This document shows positions 1-8,961 of a stretch of 64,000 nucleotides of DNA, piece by piece. Numbering within the stretch: the first letter of the stretch is position 1; each line of letters opens with the position of its first letter. The notes beneath the pieces were generated by a model. The model did no database searches and was not told where the DNA came from. It saw only the letters and a program-made list of their open reading frames with translations. Both the position numbers and the translations under genes were made by a program. Source of the stretch: Paracoccus subflavus (GTDB lineage: Bacteria > Pseudomonadota > Alphaproteobacteria > Rhodobacterales > Rhodobacteraceae); assembly GCF_004310345.1 (NCBI RefSeq), contig NZ_SISK01000012.1:16935-80934 (forward strand). Reading direction: 5' to 3'.

Positions 1-639
1 GAGGGCGCGGCCCGGCGCGCCGAAAGTGGGCTGGAACAGGCCCGGCGCGCGGTGCGTGAAACCGTCCTGCGCGCGCCCCAGGATGCCGTCGTCACGGCGC
101 GTGACATGGCTCCGGGCCAGATCGTCGGCGCGGCCCAGGTGGTGCTGACCATCGCCGCACTGGAAGGGTTGGAGGCCGTGTTCGATGCCCCCGATCATCA
201 CCGGCTGGACAGCGCCATGGGCAATCCCGTACGGTTGGACACCATCGACATCGACCGTCCGACGATGCAGGGGACGGTGTCGGAAATCTCTCCTCTGGTC
301 GATCCGGTTTCGGGCACGGTGGCAATGCGGGTCAGGATTCAGGATGTGGCCGGCGACACCGCGCTGTTGGGGGCGGCGGTGCGCGGGCGCGTGGATCTGG
401 TCGCCAAATCCCGGATCGCGGTGCCCTGGACCGCCATCATGCGCGATGGCGACAGGCCGGCGGTCTGGCGGGTCGATGCCGACAATCGCGTCAGTCTGGT
501 TCCCGTGACCATCAGCCGCTTTGCCAACGGCGTCATCTATTTGTCGGACGGCATTGCAGCCGGCGATGTCGTGGTGGGCGCGGGATCGCAGCTTTTGTAT
601 CCGGGCAGGCTTGTGCGTCAGGCCGAGGCAGCGCCATGA
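1..639 (+). CDS. RND efflux periplasmic adaptor (MFP), 5' end missing
   Basis: This is the C-terminal part of a HlyD/AcrA-type membrane fusion protein. The reading frame is open from base 1, so the N-terminus lies outside the window. The visible part starts in the end of the coiled-coil hairpin (Ala/Arg/Glu-rich, then ETVLRAPQDAVV, the usual return into the lipoyl domain). It continues into the beta-barrel and membrane-proximal domains and ends with the typical GDVVVGAGSQLLYPGRLVR tail. Such adaptors link an inner-membrane RND pump to an outer-membrane channel. Its stop overlaps the start of a second adaptor gene by four bases, so it is the upstream cistron of an adaptor-adaptor-pump operon. 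The substrate cannot be told. Confidence 0.88.
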   Translation, partial: EGAARRAESGLEQARRAVRETVLRAPQDAVVTARDMAPGQIVGAAQVVLTIAALEGLEAVFDAPDHHRLDSAMGNPVRLDTIDIDRPTMQGTVSEISPLVDPVSGTVAMRVRIQDVAGDTALLGAAVRGRVDLVAKSRIAVPWTAIMRDGDRPAVWRVDADNRVSLVPVTISRFANGVIYLSDGIAAGDVVVGAGSQLLYPGRLVRQAEAAP

Positions 640-1742
640 AGGTTTCAGTGATCCTGGCCGCCGTGCTGGCGGCAGCCCCCGCCGCGGCCCTGGGCTTGCC
701 CGAATGGCTGAGTTTCGGGGCGGTCGCCCGCGACGCCGCCCCCCTTCCCGATCCGATCCGACCGGTGGTGTCCGAAATCGTGCAGGACCGCGGCATAGAT
801 GCCCGGTCGATCCCCGGCATCGTTGCGTCCCGCACGCAGGTAACCATGGCCTTTCAGACATTGGGGCGGATGGTCTCGCGTCCTGTCGAACTGGGCGACC
901 GGGTGGAACAGGGCGACCTGCTGGCGACGCTTGCCGCCGAGGATCTGGCGGCTTCGACCCGGGCCGCCGAAGCCGCGCTGGCCTCGGCCGAGGTGCAGCG
1001 CGACACCGCCCGCCTGACCCTGGAACGGACCCAGGCCCTGGCCGAACGCAACGTCGCGTCGGCGGCGCAACTGGAACAGGCCCAGCGTGCCGCCGCCGCG
1101 GCTGCGGCCGGTGCCGAACAGGCCCGCTCGGCCTTGGTGCAGGCGCGCGACGCGCAGGGCTATGCCCGCATGACCGCCCCCTTTGCCGGGGTCGTCAGCG
1201 CCATCTATGAAACTCCGGGCAACGTGCTGGGTACGGGAACGCCGGTGTTGCAACTGTCTGCCGACGACGGGCGCGAGGCGGTGATCGACCTGCCCGAATC
1301 CGCGCTGGCGGGCCTGCCCGAGAACACGGACTTCACCATCTGGCAAAGCTCCGATCCGTCCAGAGAGGTGCCGGCCGTGCTGGACCGCATCGACCCTGTC
1401 GCGGATTCGGCCACCCGCACGCGGCGACTGTATCTGACCCTGCCCCCCGACGCCGCCTTCCGTCTGGGCGCCTTGGTCCGGGCACGGCTGGGCACCGCCA
1501 GCGAACCCGCCCTGACGATCCCGTCCACCGCCATCTTCCGGCGCGACGGCACCCCCCATGTCTGGCGGGTCCGGCGTTCCGGCGTCAGCGCAACGGTTGA
1601 GGCGGTGCCCGTCGCCCTAGCCGGCGAATTCGGCGGCGGGGTTCTGGTGGAACGCGGCCTCGATCCCGGAGACGAGGTGGTGGTTCGTGGCGTCAACTCG
1701 CTGCGCGACGGGCAGGCGGTCGGTCCCAGCGTGCAGCCATGA
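636..1742 (+). CDS. RND efflux periplasmic adaptor (MFP), second copy
   Basis: A complete 368-residue adaptor with an N-terminal hydrophobic signal segment (VILAAVLAAAPAAALG). An N-terminal barrel/lipoyl half follows (LGDRVEQGDLLATL, about residues 85-98), then an Ala-rich coiled-coil hairpin at about 100-175, the second lipoyl half (MTAPFAGVVSAIYETPGN) and a C-terminal beta-barrel ending GDEVVVRGVNSLRDGQAV. The ATG overlaps the preceding adaptor's stop, and its own stop overlaps the pump start at 1739, which indicates translational coupling of three genes. The two adaptors are clearly different proteins, not a recent duplication. They may form a mixed periplasmic ring. Confidence 0.92.
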   Translation: MKVSVILAAVLAAAPAAALGLPEWLSFGAVARDAAPLPDPIRPVVSEIVQDRGIDARSIPGIVASRTQVTMAFQTLGRMVSRPVELGDRVEQGDLLATLAAEDLAASTRAAEAALASAEVQRDTARLTLERTQALAERNVASAAQLEQAQRAAAAAAAGAEQARSALVQARDAQGYARMTAPFAGVVSAIYETPGNVLGTGTPVLQLSADDGREAVIDLPESALAGLPENTDFTIWQSSDPSREVPAVLDRIDPVADSATRTRRLYLTLPPDAAFRLGALVRARLGTASEPALTIPSTAIFRRDGTPHVWRVRRSGVSATVEAVPVALAGEFGGGVLVERGLDPGDEVVVRGVNSLRDGQAVGPSVQP

Positions 1743-4700
1743 CGCGGTTCAACCTGTCCGACTGGGCGCTGAAGCACCGCAGCTTTGTGTGGTTCCTGCT
1801 GATCGTGTCGCTGGTTGCGGGAACGATCAGCTATAACAGGCTGGGGCGCGAGGAAGACCCCGACTTTACCATCAAGGTCATGGTCATCAATGCCCTGCTG
1901 CCCGGCGCCACGGTCGAGGAAACGACCCGGCAGGTCACAAGCCGCATCGAAAAGAAGCTCGAGGAACTGGACGAGCTTTATTTCACGCGCTCTCTCACGG
2001 CGCCGGGACAGGCGGTCGTCTATGTCGAACTGCTGCCCACGACCCGAGGCCCCCGCGTCCCCCAGATCTGGCAGCGCGTGCGCGAGATGATGGCCGACAT
2101 CCGTCCCGAGATGCCGCGGGAATTCGCCGGGTTCCGTTTCAACGACGATTTCGGCGATGTGTTCGGCAACATTTATGCGTTTACCGCCGATGGCTTTTCC
2201 CCGCGCGAATTGCGCGATCGGGTCGAGGATATCCGCAAGCAGGTTGCAGCCCTGGACGCCGCCGGCCGGACCGAGCTTTTGGGCGAGCAGCGCGAACAGA
2301 TCTTTCTGGAATTTTCCTCGGCGCGGCTGGCGGCGCTGGGCCTGAACCAGCAGCAGGTCGTGGCGACCCTGGCCCAGCAGAACGCCATTCCGCCCTCGGG
2401 CCTGATCCAGGCGGGACCGGAACAGGTGCTGGTGCGCGTGGGCGGGCAGTTCGACGATGCCGATGCCATCGCCGCCGTCAATTTGCGGGTGGGCGAGCGG
2501 TTCTTCAACCTGGGCGACGTGGCCACCGTGCGGCGCGGTTATCAGGACCCGCCCCAGTCGCTGTTTCGCTATAACGGCCAGCCGGCCATCGGCCTGCAGG
2601 TGGGGATGCGCCAGGGCGGGAATATCCTGGAATTCGGCAAGGAACTGGACGCGCTGATGGCCCGCGTCGCGGCCGAACTGCCTGTCGGCATCCAGATGGC
2701 CAAGATCGCCGATCAGCCCCAGGTCGTCGATCATGCCGTGGGCAACTTCGTGACGGCGCTGGCCGAGGCGGTGCTGATCGTGCTGATCGTCAGCTTTGTC
2801 AGCCTGGGCTTTCGTGCGGGCTTTGTCGTTACGCTGACCATTCCGCTGGTTCTGGCCATCACGTTCGTGGTTCTGGACCTGTATGGCATCACCCTCCAGC
2901 GCATTTCGCTGGGCGCTCTGATCATCGCGCTGGGCCTGCTGGTCGATGACGCCATGATTGCCATCGAGACGATGATTTCCCGGCTGGAGATCGGCGAATC
3001 GCTGGAAAGTGCGGCGAGCTATGCATGGACTTCGATCGCGTTCCCGATGCTGACGGGCACTCTGGTCACGGTGGCGGGCTTCATTCCGATCGGTCTGAAC
3101 AGTTCGGCGGCGGGCGAATTCACCTTTTCGCTGTTCGTGGTGATCGCCGTGTCGCTGGTCGTCTCGTGGATCGTGGCGGTTCTGTTCGCCCCTCTGCTGG
3201 GCGTCACCTTTCTGCGACCCTATGCCGCCCATCAGCAACCCAAGCCCGGCTGGCTGCGGCGGCGGTTCCATGGGCTTTTGCGGTGGTCGATGCGGTTCCG
3301 GTGGACCGTGATCGCCCTGACGCTGGCGCTGTTCGGGCTGTCGGTCTGGGGGATGCGCTTTGTCGAGCAGCAGTTCTTTCCCACGTCGGACAGGACCGAG
3401 GTTCTGGTGGACATCGTCGAACGGCAGAACACCTCGATCGCCAGGACGCAGGCCGACATGGACCGGCTGGAATCGGTGCTGGCGGACAACGACGACGTGT
3501 TGTTCTGGACATCCTATGTGGGCAGCGGCGCACCGCGTTTCGTGCTGTCGATGGACGTGCCGACGCCCGGTCCCCACATGGGCCAGATCGTGATCCAGAC
3601 ACCCGATCTGGCGGCTCGGGACCGGCTCAAGACGCTGCTGATGGACAAGGCCGCGCGCGAGTTTCCCGGCGTGGACATCTTTGTGAAGAATCTGGAAATC
3701 GGCCCGCCGGTGGGCAAGCCGGTCCAATACCGGGTCAGCGCCCCCGATCCCGACGCGGCCCGCGACGCGGCCCTTGACTTGGCCGCCGTGCTGGCCCGCG
3801 AACCCCGGCTGCGCGACATCTCGATGGACTGGAACGAACCGGCCCGCGTGGTCCGCCTGGAAATCGACCAGGATCAGGCCCGCCGGCTGGGGATCACCAG
3901 CCAGGACGTGGCCGAGGTGTTGTCCGCCCTGTTTTCAGGCCGGATCGTGACCCAGTTGCGCGACGGCATCTTTCTGATCGATGTGGTTGCACGGGGTCAG
4001 GCCGAGGATCGCACTTCGCTGGATTCGATCCGCAACCTGCAACTGGTGCTGACCACGGGGCAGAGCCTGCCCTTGTCATCCATCGTGATGCTGGACTATG
4101 CGACCGAACAGCCGCTGATCGCGCAGCGCAACGGCCTGCCCACCGTCACCGTCAAGGCTGCCATCGCCACAACCGACCAGCCGGCGACCCTGGTCGAGGC
4201 CCTGGCCCCGTCCGTGGCCGAATTCCAGGCGGGCCTGCCCCCTGGCGTGACCATCGCCCTGGGCGGCACGGTGGAAACATCCGCCGACAGCCAAGAGCCC
4301 ATCGCCGCCGTGGTGCCGGTGATGCTGCTGGTCATGGCGATCCTGGTCATGACCCAGATGCAAAGCTTTCGCCTGTCGCTGATCGTCTTTGCCGCGGCCC
4401 CCCTGGGGCTGATCGGCGTCGTGGCCGTGTTGGTGCCGTTCGGCGTGCCGCTGGGCTTTGTCGCGATCCTGGGGATTCTGGCGCTGATCGGCATCCTGAT
4501 CCGCAATTCGGTCATCCTTGTCCACGAGATCCAGGAACTGCTGCACAAAGGCCGCAGCCCGTGGCAGGCCGTGTTCGAGGCCTCTGACAGCCGCGCCCGG
4601 CCGATCCTGCTGACGGCGGCCGCCGCGTCGCTGGCGCTGATCCCCATCGCGCGGCAGGTGTTCTGGGGACCGATGGCATTTGCCATGATGGGCGGCATCA

Positions 4701-4831
4701 TCGCCGGGACGCTGATCACGCTGGTCTTCGTTCCCGCGCTCTATTGCGCCGTGATGCGGGTCGGGCCGGAAGGCTCCGACCCTCAGCCCAGATCGGGAAA
4801 GAACCTCTCCGAGGGAGTGAAGATCTCGTAG
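1739..4831 (+). CDS. RND family efflux pump, inner membrane permease
   Basis: A 1030-residue resistance-nodulation-division transporter, normal for the AcrB/HAE1-like superfamily. There is a first membrane helix at about residues 13-30, a large periplasmic porter loop, a helix cluster at about 335-490 with the proton-relay pair in GLLVDDAMIAIE (near residue 400), a second porter loop, and a last helix cluster at about 855-1010. It should use the proton gradient to move small hydrophobic or toxic compounds out through the two adaptors encoded just upstream. No outer-membrane channel gene is in the window. Its last 49 bases overlap the 3' end of the convergent map gene. Confidence 0.93.
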   Translation: MTRFNLSDWALKHRSFVWFLLIVSLVAGTISYNRLGREEDPDFTIKVMVINALLPGATVEETTRQVTSRIEKKLEELDELYFTRSLTAPGQAVVYVELLPTTRGPRVPQIWQRVREMMADIRPEMPREFAGFRFNDDFGDVFGNIYAFTADGFSPRELRDRVEDIRKQVAALDAAGRTELLGEQREQIFLEFSSARLAALGLNQQQVVATLAQQNAIPPSGLIQAGPEQVLVRVGGQFDDADAIAAVNLRVGERFFNLGDVATVRRGYQDPPQSLFRYNGQPAIGLQVGMRQGGNILEFGKELDALMARVAAELPVGIQMAKIADQPQVVDHAVGNFVTALAEAVLIVLIVSFVSLGFRAGFVVTLTIPLVLAITFVVLDLYGITLQRISLGALIIALGLLVDDAMIAIETMISRLEIGESLESAASYAWTSIAFPMLTGTLVTVAGFIPIGLNSSAAGEFTFSLFVVIAVSLVVSWIVAVLFAPLLGVTFLRPYAAHQQPKPGWLRRRFHGLLRWSMRFRWTVIALTLALFGLSVWGMRFVEQQFFPTSDRTEVLVDIVERQNTSIARTQADMDRLESVLADNDDVLFWTSYVGSGAPRFVLSMDVPTPGPHMGQIVIQTPDLAARDRLKTLLMDKAAREFPGVDIFVKNLEIGPPVGKPVQYRVSAPDPDAARDAALDLAAVLAREPRLRDISMDWNEPARVVRLEIDQDQARRLGITSQDVAEVLSALFSGRIVTQLRDGIFLIDVVARGQAEDRTSLDSIRNLQLVLTTGQSLPLSSIVMLDYATEQPLIAQRNGLPTVTVKAAIATTDQPATLVEALAPSVAEFQAGLPPGVTIALGGTVETSADSQEPIAAVVPVMLLVMAILVMTQMQSFRLSLIVFAAAPLGLIGVVAVLVPFGVPLGFVAILGILALIGILIRNSVILVHEIQELLHKGRSPWQAVFEASDSRARPILLTAAAASLALIPIARQVFWGPMAFAMMGGIIAGTLITLVFVPALYCAVMRVGPEGSDPQPRSGKNLSEGVKIS

Positions 4832-5580
4832 CCGGTGGCGGTGACGCCGATCGAATGTTCGAACTGCGCCGACAGCGACTTGTCGCGGGTCACGGCGGTC
4901 CAGTCGTCGGCCAGAACCTTGGTCTCGGGGCGGCCCAGGTTCACCATCGGCTCGATGGTGAAGAACATCCCTTCCTCAAGCATCGGCCCCTTGCCGGGTC
5001 GGCCAAAATGCAGGACATTCGGGGGTGCATGAAAGACCCGGCCCAGGCCATGGCCGCAGAAATCGCGCACGACCGACATGCCGTGGCCTTCGGCATGGGA
5101 CTGGATCGCGGCGCCGATGTCGCCAAAGCTGGCACCGGGGCGCACGGCCTCGATCCCCTTCATCAGCGCATCATGCGTGACCTGGATCAGGCGCCTCGCC
5201 TTGATGGACGCGCGTCCCGCCACATACATCCGGCTGGTGTCGCCATACCAGCCGTCCACGATAACCGTCACGTCGATGTTCAGGATGTCGCCGTCTGCCA
5301 GAACCTTGTCGCCGGGAATGCCGTGACAGACGACATGGTTTACGCTGATGCAACTGCCATGCTCGTATCCGCGATATCCGATGGTCGCCGAGGTGGCGCC
5401 CAGTTCGGTCACACGGCGGGTGATGAAATCGTCCAGCGCGCCGGTGGTCACGCCCGGCTGGACCATCGGCCCCACCTCGTCCAGGATCTGCGCGGCCACG
5501 GCCCCCGCCTTGCGCATTCCCCTGAAATCCTCGGGCAGGTGGATGCGGATGCCTTCCTTGGTGATGTGGCTTTGATCCAT
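4783..5580 (-). CDS. map: methionine aminopeptidase, type I
   Basis: This 265-residue cytosolic metalloprotease removes the initiator methionine from new proteins. The pita-bread fold metal ligands are visible: two Asp in the DILNIDVTVIVDGWYGDTS region, His in the segment after CGHGLGR, Glu in FFTIEPM, and Glu in QFEHS near the C-terminus. The substrate-side His is in SVNHVVCHGIPG. The length is close to other alphaproteobacterial MetAP-I enzymes. A good ribosome binding site (AAAGGA) lies upstream of the ATG. It is convergent with the RND pump and overlaps its end. It is divergent from the CinA-type gene across a 104-base gap with an 18-bp palindrome. Confidence 0.97.
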   Translation of the reverse strand: MDQSHITKEGIRIHLPEDFRGMRKAGAVAAQILDEVGPMVQPGVTTGALDDFITRRVTELGATSATIGYRGYEHGSCISVNHVVCHGIPGDKVLADGDILNIDVTVIVDGWYGDTSRMYVAGRASIKARRLIQVTHDALMKGIEAVRPGASFGDIGAAIQSHAEGHGMSVVRDFCGHGLGRVFHAPPNVLHFGRPGKGPMLEEGMFFTIEPMVNLGRPETKVLADDWTAVTRDKSLSAQFEHSIGVTATGYEIFTPSERFFPDLG

Positions 5581-5643
5581 CGGTGATCCTTTCGTCCCGG
5601 GGGAATAGATAGACCCGGCCGCCCACTTGTTCCAGCCCCGCCG

Positions 5644-5661
5644 CTGCGCATAGATGCGCAG
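5644..5661. promoter_or_regulatory. 18-bp palindrome between map and the CinA-type gene
   Basis: A perfect inverted repeat of two 8-base arms, CTGCGCAT and ATGCGCAG, around a 2-base centre. It sits in the 104-base divergent gap, 23 bases before the CinA-type ATG and 64 bases before the map ATG. The size and position suit a dimeric repressor operator. A small RNA hairpin is the alternative. Confidence 0.35.
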
Positions 5662-5684
5662 GACACAGCATCAGGGGGCGGGCG

Positions 5685-6425
5685 ATGCAATCCGACAATC
5701 CGACGGCGGCGATCCTGGTGATCGGGGACGAAATCCTGTCAGGCCGCACGCGCGAAGGGAATGCCCACCATCTGGCGCAGGTGCTGTCCGCGACCGGCTT
5801 CGACCTTCGGGAAATGCGCGTAGTGTCAGACGACCACCGCCAGATCGTGACGGCGATCCGGGCCTTGGACAGCAGCCTGGGCGGCGCCTATGACCTGCTG
5901 TTCACCAGCGGCGGGATCGGCCCCACGCACGACGACATCACCGCCGACGCCGTGGCCGATGCCCATGGCACCACGGTCGAGATTCATCCCGATGCCCGCG
6001 CCATCCTGCAAGCCCGTTGCGACCGGATGGGGTTCGAACTGACCGAGAACCGCCTGCGCATGGCCCGCATCCCCGTGGGTGCCCGGCTCATCGACAACGC
6101 CGTGTCGGCCGCGCCGGGCTTCTCGATCGGCAACACCCATGTCATGGCGGGCGTGCCCGAAGTGTTTCGCGCCATGGTCGCCTGGCTGGTGCCGCGCCTG
6201 TCCGCAGGGCGCCCCGTGCAATCCGACACCGTCGAGGTCAGGCGCGGCGAAAGCGACGTGGCCGAGGATCTCAAGGCCGTGGCAGGCGACTATCCCGACC
6301 TGTCGCTGGGCTCCTATCCCTTTCACGACGAAACCGGCTGGGGCACTAACCTTGTGGTGCGCGGCCTTGACGCTGCGCGCGTGGCCGAGGCGATGGCGGT
6401 GCTGAAGCAGCGGTTGTCGCTGTGA
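5685..6425 (+). CDS. CinA N-terminal/molybdopterin-binding domain protein
   Basis: This 246-residue protein has the MoaB/MogA-type fold found at the N-terminus of CinA. The motifs are ILVIGDEILSGRTREGN at the start and FTSGGIGPTHDDIT at about residues 70-83, the latter being the classic molybdopterin/nucleotide-binding loop. The C-terminal nicotinamide-nucleotide amidase domain of full CinA is absent, so it is a stand-alone COG1058-type protein. The exact reaction is uncertain. Members of this group have been linked to ADP-ribose or NMN-related chemistry. The stop overlaps the GTG start of the next gene, so the two are probably co-translated. Confidence 0.85.
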   Translation: MQSDNPTAAILVIGDEILSGRTREGNAHHLAQVLSATGFDLREMRVVSDDHRQIVTAIRALDSSLGGAYDLLFTSGGIGPTHDDITADAVADAHGTTVEIHPDARAILQARCDRMGFELTENRLRMARIPVGARLIDNAVSAAPGFSIGNTHVMAGVPEVFRAMVAWLVPRLSAGRPVQSDTVEVRRGESDVAEDLKAVAGDYPDLSLGSYPFHDETGWGTNLVVRGLDAARVAEAMAVLKQRLSL

Positions 6426-7138
6426 TCGACGCGTCCTTGGCCCAGGCGTTCGAGGATACCTGGCCCGCAGCGGAATATGCCGATGCCGGGGGCTTTCGTG
6501 TGGGCCGCGGGCTGGGCGCCGGTGGACGTGTCAGTTCGGCCCGCGCGGTCGGGCCATGGGTGCCCGACGACATCGCCTTGGCGGAACGGGTTCACCGTGC
6601 CTGGGACCAGCAGCCGGTGTTTCGGGTCATGGACGACGACACCGGTCTCATCGCCGCCCTTCTGGCCGCCGGTTACCGTCGCGAGACGCCCACCGCGATC
6701 ATGACCGCCCCGCTGTCAAGCCTGACCGACCGGACCATTCCGCCGATCATGACCTTTGCCGTCTGGCCGCCCCTGGCGATCCAGCGCGACATCTGGGCGG
6801 CAGGAGCTATCGAGCGCGCCAGGCAGGCGGTGATGGAGCGCGTGACCGGCCCCAAGGCCGCGATCCTGGGCCGGGTCCGGGACCGGGCGGCGGGGGCTGC
6901 CTTTGTTGCCGTTGCCGGCTGTGAGGCCATGGTTCACGCCGTCGAGGTGCTGCCGCCGTTCCGCCGGCACGGCCTTGCGGGCTGGATGATGCGGCAGGCG
7001 GCCTTTTGGGCGCAGGAACAGGGGGCCACGCGCCTGGGTCTGGCCGTCAGCCGCACAAATTCCGGTGCCCGCGCGGCCTGGGACCGTCTGGGCCTGGCCG
7101 AGGTCGCGGGCTATGCCTATTACGTCCGCGACCTATAG
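6422..7138 (+). CDS. GNAT family N-acetyltransferase
   Basis: A 238-residue protein with a C-terminal GNAT domain. The acetyl-CoA loop is visible as VLPPFRRHGLAGWMMRQAAFWA, followed by LGLAVSRTNSGARAAWDRLGL and the closing strand GYAYYVRDL. The N-terminal half is less conserved. The substrate is unknown. The GTG start overlaps the previous stop (GTGA), indicating coupling to the CinA-type protein. Its TAG stop lies in the palindrome CTATAG, which also supplies the stop of the convergent CbiX-type gene. Confidence 0.85.
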   Translation: MIDASLAQAFEDTWPAAEYADAGGFRVGRGLGAGGRVSSARAVGPWVPDDIALAERVHRAWDQQPVFRVMDDDTGLIAALLAAGYRRETPTAIMTAPLSSLTDRTIPPIMTFAVWPPLAIQRDIWAAGAIERARQAVMERVTGPKAAILGRVRDRAAGAAFVAVAGCEAMVHAVEVLPPFRRHGLAGWMMRQAAFWAQEQGATRLGLAVSRTNSGARAAWDRLGLAEVAGYAYYVRDL

Positions 7139-7810
7139 CGCGGCGCGAATGCTGGCGGCGATCAGCGCCGGCACCTCGGGGGCAAGGCCGATCGGATCCA
7201 GCCGGGGGCCGGTAAAGTCCGCCTGATCCAGCGCCTCGGGCAGGTCGTCCAGCACATGCTCGGCGCGAAGCGCGAACAGGGGCAGGCTGACCGCGCGTTC
7301 CAACCCCCGCGCCGCGTCGGCGATGAAGGGTTCCTGTTCCACGAAGCCGGTCACGACGCGCGCGAAATGCGGGGCGATGGTTTCGGCAAGCACATTGGTG
7401 ATCGTGAAGGATGCCTGCGACCGCTGCGATCCATGCGCGGACAGCAGCAGGGTCGTGTCCCCCGGCGTCCATCCTTGGGCTGCGGCGGCGGCATGGGCCT
7501 GCGCGACGATCAGGCCGGGCAGGGCGGGATCGGTACCAAAGGGGCGCATCACCCGCGCGCGCGCCGCACCCGCTTGTGCCAGCCGCCGGGGCAGTTCCGA
7601 GCGGGTGAACCAGCCTTCGGCCATGAACATCGGATAGATCAGGCTGTCGTTCTCCGCGACGGCGGCCAGGGCGCCGGGCATGGCCAGAGTCGCGCCTGCG
7701 ACCGCGCAACCCGGATCGCAGGCGGCGACGCGGGCCGCCAGATCCTCGACGGCCTGCTGCTGGGGTGCGGGGTCGCCGGGCTGGCCGTGGGATACGATGA
7801 CGGCGCGCAT
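7133..7810 (-). CDS. CbiX/SirB-type sirohydrochlorin chelatase-like protein
   Basis: A 225-residue protein of the CbiX-type chelatase family, which inserts Co or Fe into sirohydrochlorin. The motif AVIVSHGQPGDP at the N-terminus and LLLSAHGSQRSQASF in the second half give the two metal-binding His positions of a two-domain chelatase. Between them, IYPMFMAEGWFTRSELP matches the family's substrate loop. No other cobalamin or siroheme genes are nearby, so the true metal and substrate are open. The ATG overlaps the stop of the DUF4202 gene (TGATG), so the two are co-transcribed on the minus strand. Confidence 0.82.
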   Translation of the reverse strand: MRAVIVSHGQPGDPAPQQQAVEDLAARVAACDPGCAVAGATLAMPGALAAVAENDSLIYPMFMAEGWFTRSELPRRLAQAGAARARVMRPFGTDPALPGLIVAQAHAAAAAQGWTPGDTTLLLSAHGSQRSQASFTITNVLAETIAPHFARVVTGFVEQEPFIADAARGLERAVSLPLFALRAEHVLDDLPEALDQADFTGPRLDPIGLAPEVPALIAASIRAAL

Positions 7811-8373
7811 CAGTCGCGGAAATACTGGGCAAGCGCATCGGGCATCGGAAACTCCTGCACGGCGCGGGCGCGGCCCTCGGGCGACATCTTGCGGGCGGTC
7901 TTTTCGATGATCCGGGGCACCCCCTTGTCGGCATGATCGGCCATGAAGTCGCCCAGATACCAGCGGATGAAGGTAAAGCAGATCACGTCCTCGAGCGCCT
8001 GCACCTGATCGTCGCGCTTGAGGCCCTGCTTGGTCAGCATCCTGCGGGCCTGGTCGATGTCGTCATCGCCATAACCCGCGTCCGCCATGATGCCCGCGAT
8101 GCGGTCGGCATGGCGGCGCCCCTGTTCCTGGCGCCAGGCCAGATAACCCGCCCGGTCCATCGGATAGGCATCGCGCGGCAACAGCCAGCGTTCGACATGC
8201 TGGCCCCGGCAGGCGATGCGCAGCACGTCGGATGCGTCGGGAAACAGCCGTTCCTGTTCCTGGGTCATCCGCTGGCCGTACAGCAGGTTTGCGGGGGTGC
8301 CATCCTCCAGCTTCGGATCGCGGGCATTGGCGGCGTCGATGGCCTGAAAGGCCTGGTCCAGCTTGGTCGTCAT
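7810..8373 (-). CDS. DUF4202 domain-containing protein
   Basis: A 187-residue soluble protein that I recognise as DUF4202. It has an N-terminal helix (LDQAFQAIDAANARDP), the segment RIACRGQHVERWLLPRDAYPMDRAGYLAWR at about residues 50-80 (cut here for description; the His and Arg pairs are its most conserved part), and a C-terminal FIRWYLGDF motif. The many conserved His/Asp residues suggest an HD-like or metal-dependent fold, but the function is unknown. The ATG was chosen because it has an AAAGGA-like site upstream and matches the family start. It is translationally coupled to the CbiX-type gene downstream. Confidence 0.85.
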   Translation of the reverse strand: MTTKLDQAFQAIDAANARDPKLEDGTPANLLYGQRMTQEQERLFPDASDVLRIACRGQHVERWLLPRDAYPMDRAGYLAWRQEQGRRHADRIAGIMADAGYGDDDIDQARRMLTKQGLKRDDQVQALEDVICFTFIRWYLGDFMADHADKGVPRIIEKTARKMSPEGRARAVQEFPMPDALAQYFRD

Positions 8374-8430
8374 GGGGCATCCTTTTCCGGGCAGTTTCAC
8401 CCGCTGGCGCCCCGGCCTGCAAGCGGCTAG

Positions 8431-8961
8431 ATGAAGGGAATGACCGGCTGGGGCGAATATATTGCGGCTTGGGCTTTGTTTCTGGGGGCGCACATGATCC
8501 CGGCGCTGCCCGGCCCGCGCGGCTGGCTGGTGGCGCGGCTGGGACGGCGGGGGTATCTGGCCGCCTTCAGCCTGCTGTCGATCGGCCTGCTGTACTGGCT
8601 GATCCTGGCAGCGGGGCGCGCGCCTGTGGTCCCCTTGTGGGACCAGCCGGGCTGGAGCCGCTGGCTGGTCAACATCGCCATGCCGACGGCGATCCTGGTT
8701 GCGGCCCTGTCCGTCGGCATGTCGGGGCTGATTGCGGCTTTTGCCCTGTGGGCGGGCGGGCACCTGGCTGCCAATGGCGACCTGGCCCATGCGCTGTTCT
8801 TCGGCGGAATGGTGATCTTTGCGCTGTCGGGCCTGCTGCGGTCAGGTCTGCCGGGGACGTTTCGGGTGACATGGAGACGGATCGCACTGGCGATGCTGAT
8901 CTGGGCGGCATTTCTGCATCTTCATCCGCTGGTGATCGGCGTATCGCCCTTGCCTGCCTGA
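8431..8961 (+). CDS. NnrU family membrane protein
   Basis: A 176-residue polytopic inner-membrane protein of the NnrU family, first noted near denitrification genes in Rhodobacterales. About five hydrophobic segments are visible, the first as AAWALFLGAHMIPALPGPRG and a later one as GMVIFALSGLLRSGLPG. NnrU is implicated in nitric-oxide/nitrite metabolism or in heme/quinone-associated membrane steps. Related proteins include 15-cis-zeta-carotene isomerases. No denitrification genes are present here, so that role is not supported by context. A second ATG nine bases in is possible. A 7-bp hairpin spans the stop codon. Confidence 0.87.
   Translation: MKGMTGWGEYIAAWALFLGAHMIPALPGPRGWLVARLGRRGYLAAFSLLSIGLLYWLILAAGRAPVVPLWDQPGWSRWLVNIAMPTAILVAALSVGMSGLIAAFALWAGGHLAANGDLAHALFFGGMVIFALSGLLRSGLPGTFRVTWRRIALAMLIWAAFLHLHPLVIGVSPLPA

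Noticed and set aside
1205..3727. Open frame of 840 codons opposite the RND genes
   Set aside because: No domains, His/Gln/Arg-rich composition, and it lies fully antisense to well-supported efflux genes.
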